In this document: positions 14,601 through 25,829 of the stretch, piece after piece | Layout of the letters: every line of letters begins with the position of its first letter | Position numbering within the stretch: position 1 is the first letter of the stretch | From: Strix aluco | Lineage: Eukaryota; Chordata; Aves; Strigiformes; Strigidae | Direction of reading: 5' to 3' | Assembly (NCBI RefSeq): GCF_031877795.1 | Contig: NC_133932.1 | Coordinates: 91,975,994 to 92,039,993, forward strand | DNA length: 64,000 nt | The notes under the pieces: generated by a model | Told to the model about the DNA's origin: nothing | The model's database searches: none | Seen by the model: only the letters and a program-made list of their open reading frames with translations | Program-made: the position numbers and the translations under genes

Positions 14601-17600
14601 ATTAGTAACTATATATGATATAAACCAATTTGAACTATTTGTGTTATCAGACTCTAGAAGACCCTAACTGAATTCAGAAACTATCGTTACTATACACACA
14701 CACAGACCATAATTGTAAGAAAAATCTAATTGTACACAGTGGCATACACAAATCCTGTTTTGAAACACTACTTCTACTGATAAAATAAATACATTTTGGA
14801 GAAAAAAGTTAAAGATGTGGGAATCCTGTGTATTTTCCAAAAAGTTAACATTTCACAGCTGCTGGAAAAAACATGTTCTATAGTAAAATCTTATCTAGTC
14901 ACCTGGGGCTCTCAGGTTTAAAATAAGGAAAGTCTGCTGATAAACAGCTGCAAATTTTAATGCCTAAAAAAACATGCAGCAATTAATACTCCTCTACCCT
15001 CTCTAATGGAAAAACAATGAACTCCTAACACGTTTCTTCAGCTAACTCTCAACAAAACGCAACTCTGCAGTTCCCAATGCTGTTCCCAAAAGTGATACTG
15101 TAGAAGACTAAACTAATTTGCCCATTATCTTTCTTAGAGGGGAAAGATTACTTTAAAAGCTTCATCATACTTCCTGCCCAACGCTATTTGAGGAAATCTA
15201 TTTATCGATACATTTGCAGTAAAGATACTGAAGAATCACGTAAGATGATAAGACTGAAAGGCATAATGACTCTCTCTTCTTTCCATAATCCACCTAGCAA
15301 GCAGGTTTACACATATGCACAAGAATTCAGTAACAGTTACAGCATGTTTGAGTAGATTCATACCTACATAGATGTAACTGTAAGAAATACACAAAATGAG
15401 TATTTTATTAAAACAGAACATGAGAACATATAATGAAATACAACTGTCTTTGTCTAACAGGAGATCCCTTCAAATACCAGTTTCAACTTTTATTGGGCAA
15501 GAGGCAAGGTGGTTGTCTTTCAGGAGACATAACCAAGAGGCTGACTCTCAATATTTAGAGATACAAAGGACACAATTTCTGCAAAGGCTGAATGTATGGA
15601 CAACAAGTATTTATAAAGAGTAAGGAAGATTTTTACCACTAACACTTAGGAATATCTTCTACAAGGGGGCAAAACAATAGAGAATACACATACCCCTAAG
15701 TTTATGAAGAGAATGAAGCTGCAGTTTTGCAGCCAGTGTTTTGAGGGGGAAAAACCAAAACAACCCCACACTTCACCATTTTAAATGCATTATTCTCTTT
15801 ACATTTTATGCTGCAAGACATGACATCAAAACCAAGGGCAAGTAAATGTGATTTAAGTTTGAAAAAAGTTTAAAGAGTATCTTGGAAAAATGAAAATGGC
15901 TTTCTGTGTATCTACAGTACAGTTCACAGAGCTAGTTCAGTATTTGAGTCTGGCTGCATTGCAAAATACGGAGATTTTCTTTTCGTAAGGCCATGTAAAC
16001 ACTTCCCCGTTTTTCTCTTTTTCTTACACTACCTACTAATAATGAAAAAGATGGATTGACCATAAATTCAAAGAGGAAAAGGGGCATGAGAGGGAAAATA
16101 AAGGGTCTTTATCAAGCTCTCAATGAAATTTTGTTCCCTTATGTAGAGGTTTGTGGGACTGGGCACAAGTCATAATTAAAGCTTTGAAGAACCTACCCTT
16201 TTTGACTAGTTTAAAAAACAAGGTAGTTGTGAAGTACAATAAGAAAATTCACTCAAAAGATTGCTCATGTAAATAGACCAAGCTCTTTTGGTTCTGTACC
16301 ACCTTTAAGTCTTGCCAAGATTGGGAAGAAGGCCAAATTACTCTTTTAATGAAAATGGGGAAAAGGGAAAGTGTTGAGTCTTTACTACCTGATGAAACAG
16401 AAGACAGTATATTTTAAACTCCTGTTCTAACTCTCTAGGCTGTGAAGATAATTACCACTTTGTGAATAACAAAAAAAATTCCAAAGCGGAAAGGAGTATG
16501 TGTATGGGTTCATTAAAATATTACTTGTACTTTTAGTACTTTTCTTATTAAGCCAATGACTAATCTTTCCATCATTTTTCCTGCTGTTATTCAGAACTGT
16601 AGGAAAAAGCAATGTAATTGAAAAAATGCCATTTATTATTTTGCAAGATTATATGAAATAAGGGTACAAAACCCCAACAAAATAAAAACAACACTCACCT
16701 AGAAAAAGACCCCACAACCAGAAGAGGCAATGCTAGAATTAAGCTACTGGACAAATAAGCGATTCAGGTTCTTCTGTCCACTGGGATAAAAAAAAAAAAA
16801 CAACAACCCAACAACCACCACAAACCCCAAATCTACAAAATGCTCCCTAAACCCAAGAATAGCTACTAAAACTCTGGAGTGAAATATTCAACATAACTAA
16901 AACTCCACAGATACAGGGTACCTTTCATTACTCATGTTACCATACTGCCTAGAAACTTTACAATCTAAGAAATAATAAATTTCAGCATACAATGAGAGTG
17001 ATGACTAGAAGTGATGGTCAGCACTAGAGAGAACAGCAAGAGCATAGGCTTAGTATGCCAGGCAGTGATCATAACACACAAGCAGCCTAAAAACTTTATT
17101 GTATAATCATTTTTTAAAAAAATAATACTAAAGACAGACACAAAAACAGGCAAAGGAGGTATCTCTGTGTATCAAGAGGGTTTCATTCAAGCCTGGAAAA
17201 AAAATTATAGAGATATCCTTCTGAACATTTAGTAAGTAGATGATAAAATCTTGCAGCATAAGCACCTGTGTGAAAGAGTGTGACAGATTGGCAACAGATG
17301 AATGGGAAGAACCCTTAAAACAAATATATGGAGCTTATTTTTATGGGGAGACATGCAAAGAAAAAGAGGAGTTCAATCAATGATGCAGCCAGATAAATAA
17401 TCTTTTGCAACTGTATTCTGCATGGATACAAGCAAGACTGTATTTAATAACGTCAGGGAGAAGAAGTTTTGTAGGAATAAATACAAGTTGTTAGAAACCA
17501 GGGAAAATTCTTTAGAGGAACAAAAATCCGTATTAGGTGTGACACAGGAAGGTCAGGAAAGAGATGTCACAAGCAACAGCTTCAATTTTGGCAAGTTATC

Positions 17601-20600
17601 TGACTACATTAGTAATAACTAAATTAAACCTCTTTTTTTCTCCCTCAGTCTTTTTCTAGCACTTTCCTAGGCCAGACAAAGATGCTGGTACAAAAAAAAA
17701 AAAAAAAAATTTACACAACAGGAGATGAAGCAACCCCTTCCCCTGCTTTAGGACAGCAGGCAGTTCTGTATGCTTTTTAGACAGCATCATTCATAGGGAG
17801 GGACCTCTGCTGCTTTGCATTCAAATTATTCTGTGATTACCCAAGCAATTTTATTCTACAGATACCTACTAGACAAAGAAGTTAAGGTACTTCACTGTAT
17901 CTGAAGCCTCACTCACTTTCAGCTGTTTACTTTCTCTTAGCTTATTGACACTACATACTCAGGTTAACATAAAACAGCTTTATATTTCCCTAGATCTGCA
18001 CAGGAGAGTATTAGGTACTCTTTTTCAGTCACTGCTTATCACATTGCTGACTATTCTTAATTTGTATGTCTTCAAGCATTTACCTTAGAAAAGAAAAAAA
18101 ATATATATTTGGCTACAATATATATTCCTGAGCTGGGGCTCAGGAAGAAGAACAACAGAAACACCACACATGTCCATTTCTACTTTATTAACTTTTTCAG
18201 AGCTTTGTTTTTACTGATTGTTGTCATATTTTCAGTTATCTCTTTTCTTGTTGTATTAAAGTACCTTCTTGGTTTTTCACTGGCCCAGCTAACCATTAGA
18301 CAGAAAGTCACTTCTGAAATGACGTTACACACACGCATACACACACACCTTATCTGCACTTCTCCTGCATTTCTCCTTTTCTCCCCAGTATTGCAGAAGG
18401 CCCCTCCTTCTCACCTGGTAATTACTGTTTTCAACTAGCTAAGAGAGAAGATGGAGACAGACTCATCTCAGCAGTGCACAGGAGAACAGTGAGAAGCAAT
18501 GGACATAGGCTAGAACACATTAAATTTGAACTTGTTAAGGAAAGCATTTGAAAATAAATTTTAAAAATAATGATCATGGTCAACCACTAGCACAGGCTGC
18601 ACAGAAGGATGTGGAGTCTCCACCCTTTGAGGAATTCAGAACTTGACAAGTTCCTGAGCAACCTGTTTTGAACAGAACAGGGTTGGACTACAGAAATGTA
18701 GAGGTCCCTTCCAGCCTACGTGATTCTATTCTAAATCACCACAAATTGTAAATATGTGTCTAAATCTTAGTTAATAGCAAAATCATTACAATAAGCCATT
18801 TAGGCATGCTACCTACGTGGTATGTGGTATAACCTAGGCTGTTTTCATTGTCGTTACCACCACTTTAACCTACTAACTATCGGGCATTGAAAGAAGCACA
18901 GAGCAGTTATCTTTAATACACAATTCTGCTCTGAGGCACACTAGATACCTTTAAGGTTCATGAAATTTATTTAATTAAAGAAAAAATACCTCATGCTTTA
19001 TTTAAAGAGTCTCAAAAGTAGAATGGAAACCCAGTGGACAAAGGCAACCAAGCAATATCTTCACCCAGGCGACTTGAATTCAGCAGTTTAAAACAGTACT
19101 TCTGCCAACACAGTTACACAGCTGGTAGGAAGATTTGATTTATGGGGCTGATGGAGATGTGGAAAGGGTAAGTGGTGTAAAAAAAAGTAAGGGTGCAATT
19201 TATTTTAGCAGATAATTTCTGAAGTGGCTAATGTACAATTTAAATATTGTCTGAAGTAGAGATGCTCTCTTCCACTTTGTCACTTGCATGTAAAAACAAC
19301 AGTGAGGACAAACACTGAAACAAAACAGACTTTGAAATTTAGGTGCAATTAAAGTTGGGCAGCATTTACAAATATTTCAAGAATGCCACCACATTCTAAA
19401 TACTAAGGCATTATATTCAAGACTGAGTTTTCCACATTTTACTGTGGTATTTGTATACAAGTTGGAACCCTGAAAACATAAAACTGGTGAAATGCACAAA
19501 CATTTCCAGACACTCAGATGCAAAAGTCCAAGAGCTTTTGTGGGAAGAACCAACTGTTGTAATCCTCTTCTAAATGCAAATGCAAACCAAGACACCAACG
19601 GAGTCGACATTTTATTGTACTTCTGCTCGGTGTATTAAAGCATCACTGCATCACAACAAAACCACAGTTAAGACTTTATTCTGAAAAAAAAAAAAACCAA
19701 CATGCCTATGGCTTTAGGAAACTGGGAGGACTAGATCTAATTAGACCAATTGAGATAATCAGTATTTTGTAACTTTTTCATTAATGCATAAGTTTTTTTG
19801 GCACTTTCTTAAATTGAGGCTAGTTTTTTCCCTAGAAAGTAGTAAGACACTGTATAAAATGTCTGACAGAATTGTCACCAAGGAAAAAAACAACAGAAAA
19901 ACACTTACATTACAGTTTATATAAATCCACAAATAGATGGTTGCATTCAGCCCTTTAAGTATCCAATTCTTATTAAACTAATCTGTATTAAAAATATAAA
20001 TGCACAATATTTTGCTTTCAATTCTTTATACATTATTTCTAGAGGCATAGAGACAAAAAATTGCTTGCTTCAGAAGTGAAATTCCTTAATAGAAATAAGG
20101 GAACCACCCAAACAATATTTTATTGTTTGGGCATTTTAAGGATATATTTCTTAATTCTTTCATTATGACATTTATGGAATTAAAACAAAGGGATCATTTT
20201 TCAATACGTTTTAGAGAAGGTGTCTTTTGGACCATTAATCAAAATGTCTGATATGACAAAATGGCAGCAGTTCTAGAAACTTTAGTTCTACACAGCAGGT
20301 CAAAAGCCACACCAGAAGCAAATACATGGCTGTAACTTACATGAACTGCATTACTCTTCTTTACTAACTACTCCTTACTTACGAGCAGCCACAATATGGT
20401 CTTGCCCAAACAAGGGACGCTCCATTACAATAAACTTACTTGGGGAATTCAAGATTTATTACCAATTCTTTAATATCCTCAAGCGCTGTATTTCAGAACC
20501 TCTTAATACAGTTCAAGGAATACAGCCCATTTATCATCACAATTTTTAAAAAATTATTTATTTCAAAATTTGCAGTGAAGGAGGAAAAAGAGAACTCTTT

Positions 20601-23600
20601 CAACTTCATCAAATATGTGAGAAATCTTACACCCACAAAATTCTTGTCCTTCCAACTGTTATTTTCTTCAGGGTATCTAAAAGAGCAGCACTGACTCAGA
20701 GTTAGTGCTCCTGATCTTCACAATGAGAGGTATATATTTTTAAAAGCCATCAAGCAGTTTTGAAACTTAATACTTGGTATGTCCAGGCACTGACATATAT
20801 ATTGAACCAGGACATCACACAGGCAGCAATGCAAAGCGCCCAGGCAGCTGGGCTAACCAGCTCACCCAGGCTTCCGCCGAAACCGCGCCACCGAGCAAGA
20901 GCTTTAGAATGCTCCGAACAGAGTCCTGAGGTGCAGCTACTGAGCCACTGGTTCAAAACAGGACACCGTGTTACGCTGTTAAAAACACTTATAAACCTTT
21001 TTTCTATGATCTAAACAGTTATTCATTATGGGCATAAGCCAGATCAATCCACTTTTCCAAATAAGCTATTATACATATTATTTTTTACAGTGTACTAAAA
21101 CAACTGGATTCTACCGATTCTCCTGGTTCTTTAAGCCGAGGAAAATGTGGAAACAGGAACAGCATCTTCAATGCAACAACATAATCTATCGCATGAACAA
21201 CTATCACTTGCTTTCCACTCTGTAGCACCCCATTCACTTTAAACAGTATTTGAAACATAAGGGTTTCTTTGTCATAATTTTTAGTTTATGTCATTGAAAG
21301 AGAAATAAGAAACTGAGCAAAAAAGAGCATAAAAAAAGGCCACAAGTGGAAGCACAAATAGAGAAATTAAACGCATGGTTTTCCTAGCTTTCAATTACTG
21401 AGAAATGTACAAAGGCAGATCTAAGTCAGTCTTTCATCTATTCAAATAAATAATGCTCTAAACACCAAAACAAATTACAATTTTCCCTTTGCAACATATC
21501 TACCCATTTAAACTCAATAAGAGGTCCATGTAGTTTAAGATATTTTAAATTAGAAGCGGCCATTCAACAAGTCATCTCACAGTGGATGTCTACAATCCCT
21601 TCATTTTTGTCCTTGTGCTTACTCTTTGTTATGCTGTGCCACAGCCTCAACACTTCCCCTTTGTTGGCTCTGTGGAAGCTTTCTGGGGTACTCTCTTTAC
21701 AGTAAGACACAAACTGAGTCCTGGTCTTCCACTTTCTGAGGCTACACTCATAATAACAGGCTGTTTTCCAAGCATGCACACTATCTCCACCGTTTCTACT
21801 CTGCTTACAACAGAAGAGTTAAACTCCACTCCCCCACACCCCAACTAAAAACAAACAAACAAAAAGATTAGCAACACTTTTTCGGAAGGACATCTCTGTT
21901 TCTTCACATCCAACATCCTTTCACTCCAACACAGTAGCTCATCTACAAGTTCTACCACCCAATGTACTTCAGGAATTGCATGCACTACCTTTTCAATGAC
22001 TTCGATCAGTAGGGTTTTCTTTTGGGAAAGCTTATGTGATAGTGTTGCAGAGTTCGAAAATGGAAAGACCTTTTAGGAAGCGTAAAGTTTCTTTCCTCAA
22101 GATAATTAATCAATCTCTGTATTTGCCTCACACCCTTAAGAAATGTGTTCCATAACTGCGTGAAGACTGACTGTATCCAGTTTCTGCCATTTGATCTATG
22201 TTTTGTGATCGTTATTGTCCCTGCAACTTTAAAGTCACAACTGTCAAGAGCGTCCACGGACCGAAATTAATTTATGTAGCTAACTCTCAGTACCTTAATG
22301 GCTTTTTTCAAAAAAAAAAAAAAAAAAAAAAAAAAGAAGTAGGATCAAAGGCCTCAAAATAACACTGGAAGGTGACTAAGAACTGGCAAGTAAACCTTAT
22401 GTGGCAAGAGAAATCCAAGTCACAGCCAACTCTCTCAATAGTTTAACTCTGAACTACCCGAAACCAGTGCTTGAGCTTCATAATCAGATGCAGCCAATTA
22501 CTCTATCCTTATCTGGATATAACAGAGGCATGAGTTGACATGGTACCTTATCTAGAAAGTAAGGATATTTCTTATAACATGTGAGATGATGAAAGGAAAG
22601 AGAGAATGAAGAAAGGTGGGAGATCAAGAAAGATATCCACCAATTCTACCTTTTTGTTTATCTACACTTGCCAGGGAATCAATCGTGGGTTGCAAGCCAG
22701 ACAGAAGAGGCATCACGATGAACAATCAGCTTGTGTCTGATCTTTTCACTCCAACAATTTGTATGCAGTCTTTTTTTTTTTGTTGGTAGAAGAAATTCAG
22801 AGCAAGATACACAGCCAAACATTATCTGGTAAACAGTGGGCAGATAAACCCCATTTTCTTGCTTTCTCTCTCCCATTAGTGGGGAAACTCTGGTAAGAGA
22901 TTCAGGAAGAAGGGTAGCACTGGTCATATCAGGCCCCCCAGCTGAAGGTCAAGGAGAAGAAACCATCCCCTGTCATCACTGTACACAAAGTGGAGCTTTG
23001 TAAATGCTGAATTGTCAACTCTTTCTGTATTAGAGGTGGACAACAATTCATTCTATCAGACTCTAGAAGTGGAAGGGAAAAAAAGTATTGTGACAATTAA
23101 ATTAGCACTGTATGGTACATTTAACTACACGGACTTCTCTCTTAAAAACACCACTACAGATACGTGGCTGCGGTATTCCGAATGAGTCACTGTCACTGGA
23201 AATTCTTAGAGCTATGAAAGAATATTCCTGTTTATCCTCACCAGCTAGTTTCTGAACCTTTAAATAATTCTTACACGCATACACAAAGAGAGGGCCTATA
23301 TACCCTAAGGATTTAGAAATTCCTAGACTTGTATTATAACATAAATGCTTTCAGACAGAAAAAAACTTTCAAGCTATTTTGGAAAGATTTCACATAACCT
23401 GTAACTGAGAAATATCAGTTCTTCTCCATTACAGTCTGAATTTCTACCACAAAGATTGAAAGAGTCTCAAATTCACAACTTACATTGCAAAACTACAGAG
23501 CACACAGTATGGTAAGAACATATTAAAAGCAAATGAACTTGCATTTAGCACATTACCTTTCAAGTTACTATTAAAAAAGGGAATAAACTGATTGGTACAA

Positions 23601-25829
23601 TAACCAAAATAGGCTAAGCATTTGTAAAATCGTAATGACAGTTCTGACTACGATCTAATACTTAAGAATCCACGCATCGTACAGGTGACTGGATTTGTTT
23701 TGGTTTTAAGAGTCCGCTACCATAAGAAAAAAAATACAATTTAAAAAACCCCACCAAATAGCGAAAAAACCCAAACCAACCAAGAAACACATGTCCAGAT
23801 ATCTGTGTAAAGAGATACATTCATTAAACTACTACTAGACACATATATTACAGCTCTTAGGGGCACACCATTGTTGGGTTTTTTTTCAATCCTGAAGAAT
23901 TCTGGAATATTTTACAGAATACAGCACGGAGTACCACAAAAAAAGTCTGTCCTTGCAATTACCTCAGCAGGATTTTTTAAAAATGCGTTTGCAATTTCAT
24001 TTGAATCTCAAATTACTATTATTGCTGCAATATGGGATCCTGTTGTAAGCAGGATATGAATAACTTGTGACTAATAGCCCTGTTGTTATAGAGTTTACCA
24101 CCATACTGATGAGATCAAAAGAACAGTGACTAATAATGCAAGGTGTATTCAAGACCATTTTCTTGCCTTTTTTTTTTTTTTTTTTTCAAATATACACCTC
24201 TCAGTCTAGATAATAACAACCACCACTGCTCAGTTAAGACTGGCAAAATAATACTGAAGGAGGAAGACTAACTGGTCTAAACTGGCCTTTTCTGTGCAGA
24301 AATATTAAAAAGAAAATCCTTGTGGAGTAAAAGTTAATAATCCATGATCATCCACAATTGATATATGTAGACATATATCATCCATCATCAATGCAAAGCC
24401 AATGGGCAAGAGAGACAGAACAATGTTAAACGAACAACTCTACGTGTGTCCAAAATCAAGGATTTTCTCCATCCAACATAAATGTTATAATTCAGATTTT
24501 AAAAAGTCACTAGTTTTTCCCCCTCAATCTCTACTTTACAGCTGACAGGACTTTATTTGTACCATGATGAGTTCATCTCCACATCTGTAAAGTGAGAAGT
24601 TAGAGAATTTGAAATTCTGATAGTCATTTATTCACATTTATTTTCTTTCGAACTGGAATTTAGTCTCAGAATTTCAAAATTTTTAAATCTAAAAAATCTA
24701 AAACATAACATTCCAACCCTGGAAAGGTTGTTAATTTTAACTCAGGACTAGAATTAAAAACTTTCTCAAATTGCTCCACAGCAGCAATACTATAAGAATT
24801 GCAAAATTACATGTCCTAGGAAACGATAACATTATCAACAGGCCTGCTGGGATCAACATCTGACCTCTAATGCTTGTTAAAAGATACTCAGAACAGATGC
24901 AGGGTTGGAGCATGTGTGATCTCCTTACAGCTAGAGTTTATCTAGAGCTTACATCGTTTTGTGGACCAGAACAAGCTTCCTTTCTCTAGCGTGGATTCTA
25001 CTACACTAACAAAAACAGCAACAACAAATAATGCAGATGTTGTTATGAGTAAGCAGCAAAGTGCAAATATGGTAAAATGACATTATTTCTTATGGTCAGC
25101 CAAAGAAGAAAGAGGCTGCAACACAATGATGATGTAAGCAGATCCATGCAAGTGCACAAATCCATCATGTACAGGTCCAGAACTGGCACATGTTACATAT
25201 AAATACGTTTTAATCATTAATTAATGAATTAAAACCCATCTTGAAACACATGAGAAATTACATCAATAGCCAGACCACTATTCTCTTTTCTTTTACTGTC
25301 CTTTCCTTCATACAGTATCTTCACATGCCACTACGTGCTGGGAGGTTTCAGAGGAGCTTCCAGTACGGTCCAGTATTAGAAGACTGAGCACAGGCACCCG
25401 TGGGGGAGGGAAGAGGTTACTCTCGTTGGAGAAGCAGGAGCCTTTACCACATAAAAATGAAAGAAGATGGGCCTAAAGCTGCAGAGAGGCTAAAGGTTAT
25501 CTCAAATAAGAGCTGCTTACCTGATTCGTGACCTGAAAAGAAAGCAGAAGAGATAAGGGAGTTAAAAACCCAGTTAGATCCGCGGGCTAAGACCTCCCCC
25601 GTTCCCTGCCCCCACCAGCCAACCCTCAGCCCGCGATGCTGAGCCCAAAGCGGCCCCGAGCCCGCTCCCCTCCGCCATCCTCCCTCCCTCCCTCCCTCCC
25701 TCCCTCCCTCCCTCCCGACAGCAGGCAGGCAGGCAGCCCACTCGCGCACATGGTAGCTCCCCCACCACCCCCGCGCCGGGCACTCACGTCGGGGTTGGCC
25801 TCCAGGGGCAGCCAGCGATGGGGCTCCAT
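8643..25829 (-). CDS. UCHL3: UCHL3, ubiquitin carboxyl-terminal hydrolase L3 (partial, exons 1-6 of the coding region)
   Basis: A cytosolic cysteine protease of the peptidase C12 family that removes small adducts from the C-terminus of ubiquitin and NEDD8. Six minus-strand exons join in frame to 158 codons: 25788-25829, 25521-25532, 13601-13729, 10243-10399, 9784-9869 and 8643-8690, all with GT-AG borders. The protein starts [14 protein letters not shown]. Gln89 (oxyanion hole) and nucleophile Cys95 in the [11 protein letters not shown] motif fall at exactly the human numbering. Exon 6 encodes most of the active-site crossover loop. The human protein has 230 residues, so about 72 C-terminal residues, with catalytic His169 and Asp184, are encoded left of position 1; I searched 1-8642 and did not find them. 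The start is the first ATG in a CpG island with a GCCATGG context. It is divergent from COMMD6. Identification is certain. Confidence 0.97.
8691..9783 (-). other. UCHL3: UCHL3 intron 5
   Basis: About 1.1 kb of AT-rich intron between exons 5 and 6. No repeat family or regulatory element recognised. The open frame at 9560-9790 on the other strand runs through intron into exon 5 and is not a gene. Confidence 0.85.
9784..9869 (-). CDS. UCHL3: UCHL3 coding exon 5
   Basis: 86 nt completing the split codon and adding [20 protein letters not shown] through ETYE. The acceptor is TTTTTTTAAG and the donor GTTAGT, in phase 0. It matches the human segment that ends MSPEERARYLENYD. Confidence 0.96.
9870..10242 (-). 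other. UCHL3: UCHL3 intron 4
   Basis: A short intron of 373 nt between exons 4 and 5. Nothing else seen in it. Confidence 0.9.
10243..10399 (-). CDS. UCHL3: UCHL3 coding exon 4 with the catalytic cysteine
   Basis: 52 codons plus one base. It starts [18 protein letters not shown] and contains [20 protein letters not shown], giving Gln89 and nucleophile Cys95. It ends in phase 1 at a GTAAGT donor after NF-G. Confidence 0.97.
10400..13600 (-). other. UCHL3: UCHL3 intron 3
   Basis: 3.2 kb intron. It holds a G/T-rich tract at 11033-11126, a CR1 3'-end remnant near 11665-11725 and an A run with C interruptions at 13296-13318. The remainder shows no recognised feature. Confidence 0.85.
11665..11725 (+). 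mobile_element. CR1 LINE 3'-end remnant
   Basis: GGGTTAGACCAGATCACCTC followed by an AGAGGTCTCTCC block and a C-rich TAACCC segment matches the conserved 3' tail of avian CR1 elements, diverged and very short. It is antisense to UCHL3 within intron 3. Confidence 0.7.
13601..13729 (-). CDS. UCHL3: UCHL3 coding exon 3
   Basis: 43 codons, phase 0 at both ends, from [16 protein letters not shown] to LLLFPITEK, preceded by a long pyrimidine tract ending in CAG and followed by GTAAAT. It encodes the first part of the UCH fold, including the conserved [15 protein letters not shown] stretch. Confidence 0.97.
18580..18735 (+). mobile_element. CR1 LINE 3'-end fragment
   Basis: Contains the CR1 3' signature in order: GTGGAGTCTCCACCCTTTGAG, a degraded acid-rich segment, CAACCTGTTTTGAACAG, GGGTTGGACTACA, AGAGGTCCCTTCCAGCCTAC, and a terminal GATTCTATTCT close to the family's 8-nt tail repeat. 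It is 5'-truncated as most CR1 copies are and lies antisense in UCHL3 intron 2. Its left limit is uncertain. Confidence 0.85.
20107..20131. repeat. Perfect hairpin, 11-bp arms and 3-nt loop
   Basis: CCCAAACAATA, loop TTT, then TATTGTTTGGG. Every arm base pairs. It lies in UCHL3 intron 2 in an AT-rich setting. Confidence 0.9.
22310..22335. repeat. 26-nt A homopolymer
   Basis: An uninterrupted A run in UCHL3 intron 2, the longest homopolymer I noticed in the window. No retroposon body was recognised next to it. Confidence 0.95.
24168..24186. repeat. 19-nt T homopolymer
   Basis: Uninterrupted T run in UCHL3 intron 2, so an A run in its transcript. No attached element recognised. Confidence 0.95.
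24359..24380. repeat. Near-perfect 22-bp palindrome
   Basis: Ten-base arms TGATATATGT and ACATATATCA separated by AG. AT-rich, in UCHL3 intron 2. Confidence 0.9.
25521..25532 (-). CDS. UCHL3: UCHL3 coding exon 2, a 12-nt microexon
   Basis: Exactly four codons, GTC ACG AAT CAG (V-T-N-Q), phase 0 on both sides. The acceptor is a pyrimidine tract ending TTTTCAG and the donor is GTAAGC. The residues match human UCHL3 at the equivalent place, between ANPE and FLKQLG. The exon is placed by reading frame, family sequence and splice sites together. Confidence 0.94.
25681..25716. repeat. (TCCC)9 microsatellite
   Basis: Nine uninterrupted TCCC units, so (GGGA)9 on the strand read as UCHL3 RNA. It begins about 70 nt inside intron 1 from the exon 1 donor. 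The G-strand meets the usual pattern for a G-quadruplex. Confidence 0.97.
25721..25736. repeat. (GCAG)4 microsatellite
   Basis: Four GCAG units directly beside the TCCC repeat in UCHL3 intron 1. Confidence 0.9.
25788..25829 (-). CDS. UCHL3: UCHL3 coding exon 1
   Basis: Encodes the first 14 residues, [14 protein letters not shown], and ends in phase 0 at a GTGAGT donor. It lies inside the CpG island. The same reading continues open past the donor, but this is GC-rich intron sequence, not protein. Confidence 0.96.

Larger units (their letters stand above)
13730..25520 (-). other. UCHL3: UCHL3 intron 2 (about 11.8 kb)
   Basis: The long intron between the 12-nt exon 2 and exon 3. It contains one CR1 remnant (18580-18735), a CA-rich run near 18329-18348, a GC-rich CpG-containing islet (20815-20975), a perfect short hairpin (20107-20131), a palindrome (24359-24380), a 26-nt A run (22310-22335) and a 19-nt T run (24168-24186). 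No coding exon was found. Confidence 0.85.
25533..25787 (-). other. UCHL3: UCHL3 intron 1
   Basis: A 255-nt GC-rich first intron inside the CpG island. Its main feature is nine tandem TCCC units on the plus strand, which read GGGA in the UCHL3 transcript, beside four GCAG units. Confidence 0.9.

Noticed and set aside
18109-18438. 109-codon frame with hydrophobic segments in UCHL3 intron 2
   Set aside because: T-rich DNA translates as Phe/Leu/Ile and mimics membrane segments; it also reads through a CA microsatellite.
20750-21014. Opposing frames of 68 and 84 codons over the CpG-rich islet as a gene
   Set aside because: Openness on both strands reflects local GC content; kept only as a regulatory or repeat candidate.
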